From Cyrtobacter comes (GTDB lineage Bacteria; Pseudomonadota; Alphaproteobacteria; Rickettsiales; Midichloriaceae): a DNA stretch of 5,810 nt. Position numbers and translations under genes: made by a program. The notes beneath the pieces are model-generated. The model did not search any database. It was given only the letters and a program-made list of their open reading frames with translations, and had not been told where the DNA came from. Positions 5,703-5,810 of the stretch are shown here, one piece after another. The first letter of the stretch is position 1. Every line of letters begins with the position of its first letter. The stretch covers positions 1 through 5,810 of the forward strand of contig NZ_JARGYT010000077.1 in assembly GCF_034470605.1 (NCBI RefSeq), read 5' to 3'.

Positions 5703-5810
5703 AAACTCTCAAAAATTGATGATCAAAAATTAAGTCAATATGTTGAGGCGCATCCAGATTCCTTTTTATCAGAAATAGCAAAAGAGTTTACTGCACAAGG
5801 CATATTTTAT
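5703..5810 (+). pseudogene. IS630-family transposase fragment, N-terminally truncated, running off the window
   Basis: Right after the IS1 relic's TGA, and in the same frame, 36 open codons reach the window edge. They contain KIDDQKLSQYVEAHPDSFL followed by SEIAKEFTAQGIFY. This matches the segment between the N-terminal helix-turn-helix and the catalytic domain of IS630/Tc1-mariner transposases (K-I-D-x-x-K-L...Y-V-E-x-H-P-D...L-x-E-I-A-x-x-F...F-Y). The first 60 or so residues normally expected, including the first DNA-binding helices, are absent, and there is no start codon. The fragment is therefore a remnant joined to the IS1 end. The rest of the gene lies beyond the window and could not be assessed. 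Confidence 0.7.

Overview
The window looks like part of an AT-rich, insertion-sequence-littered genome of an intracellular alphaproteobacterium, most likely of the order Rickettsiales. This is inferred from the low GC content, the Rickettsiales-style RadC and PccB, a divergent DnaA, weak or absent Shine-Dalgarno sites, and decayed transposase genes of several families. I cannot name the genus.

Layout. Positions 1-108 hold the last 35 codons of an IS5-family transposase on the + strand, followed by its probable right end. Positions 306-3887 are a compact minus-strand cluster read dnaA (3887-2553), pccB (2521-1004), radC (992-306). The gaps are about 31 and 11 bases, so the three genes are probably one operon. 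A perfect TATAAT box and a 9-bp dyad lie just upstream of dnaA. Positions 3888-4533 are a long intergenic stretch. Its first third (about 3961-4140) is clearly richer in GC than the rest and has several hairpins; the remainder is AT-rich with small palindromes. Positions 4534-4863 encode a 109-residue + strand protein I do not recognise. From about 5041 to 5702 there is a badly decayed IS1-family transposase read in three frames with a nonsense codon and several indels. A perfect 26-base palindrome overlaps its beginning. Directly after its stop codon, an N-terminally truncated IS630-family transposase fragment starts and runs off the window.

How it fits together. The core cluster couples replication initiation (DnaA) with a propionyl/acyl-CoA carboxylase beta subunit and a JAMM-family RadC protein. 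These share no pathway, so the grouping is probably one of transcription or history. The core block is bracketed by remnants of three insertion-sequence families, which fits a genome rearranged through IS activity. I see no convincing new defence or mobile system. The points most worth a second look are an isoleucine at the substrate-specificity position of PccB, substitutions in the DNA-reading motif of DnaA, the dyad in the dnaA promoter, the GC-enriched intergenic island, and the palindrome and junction at the IS1 relic.
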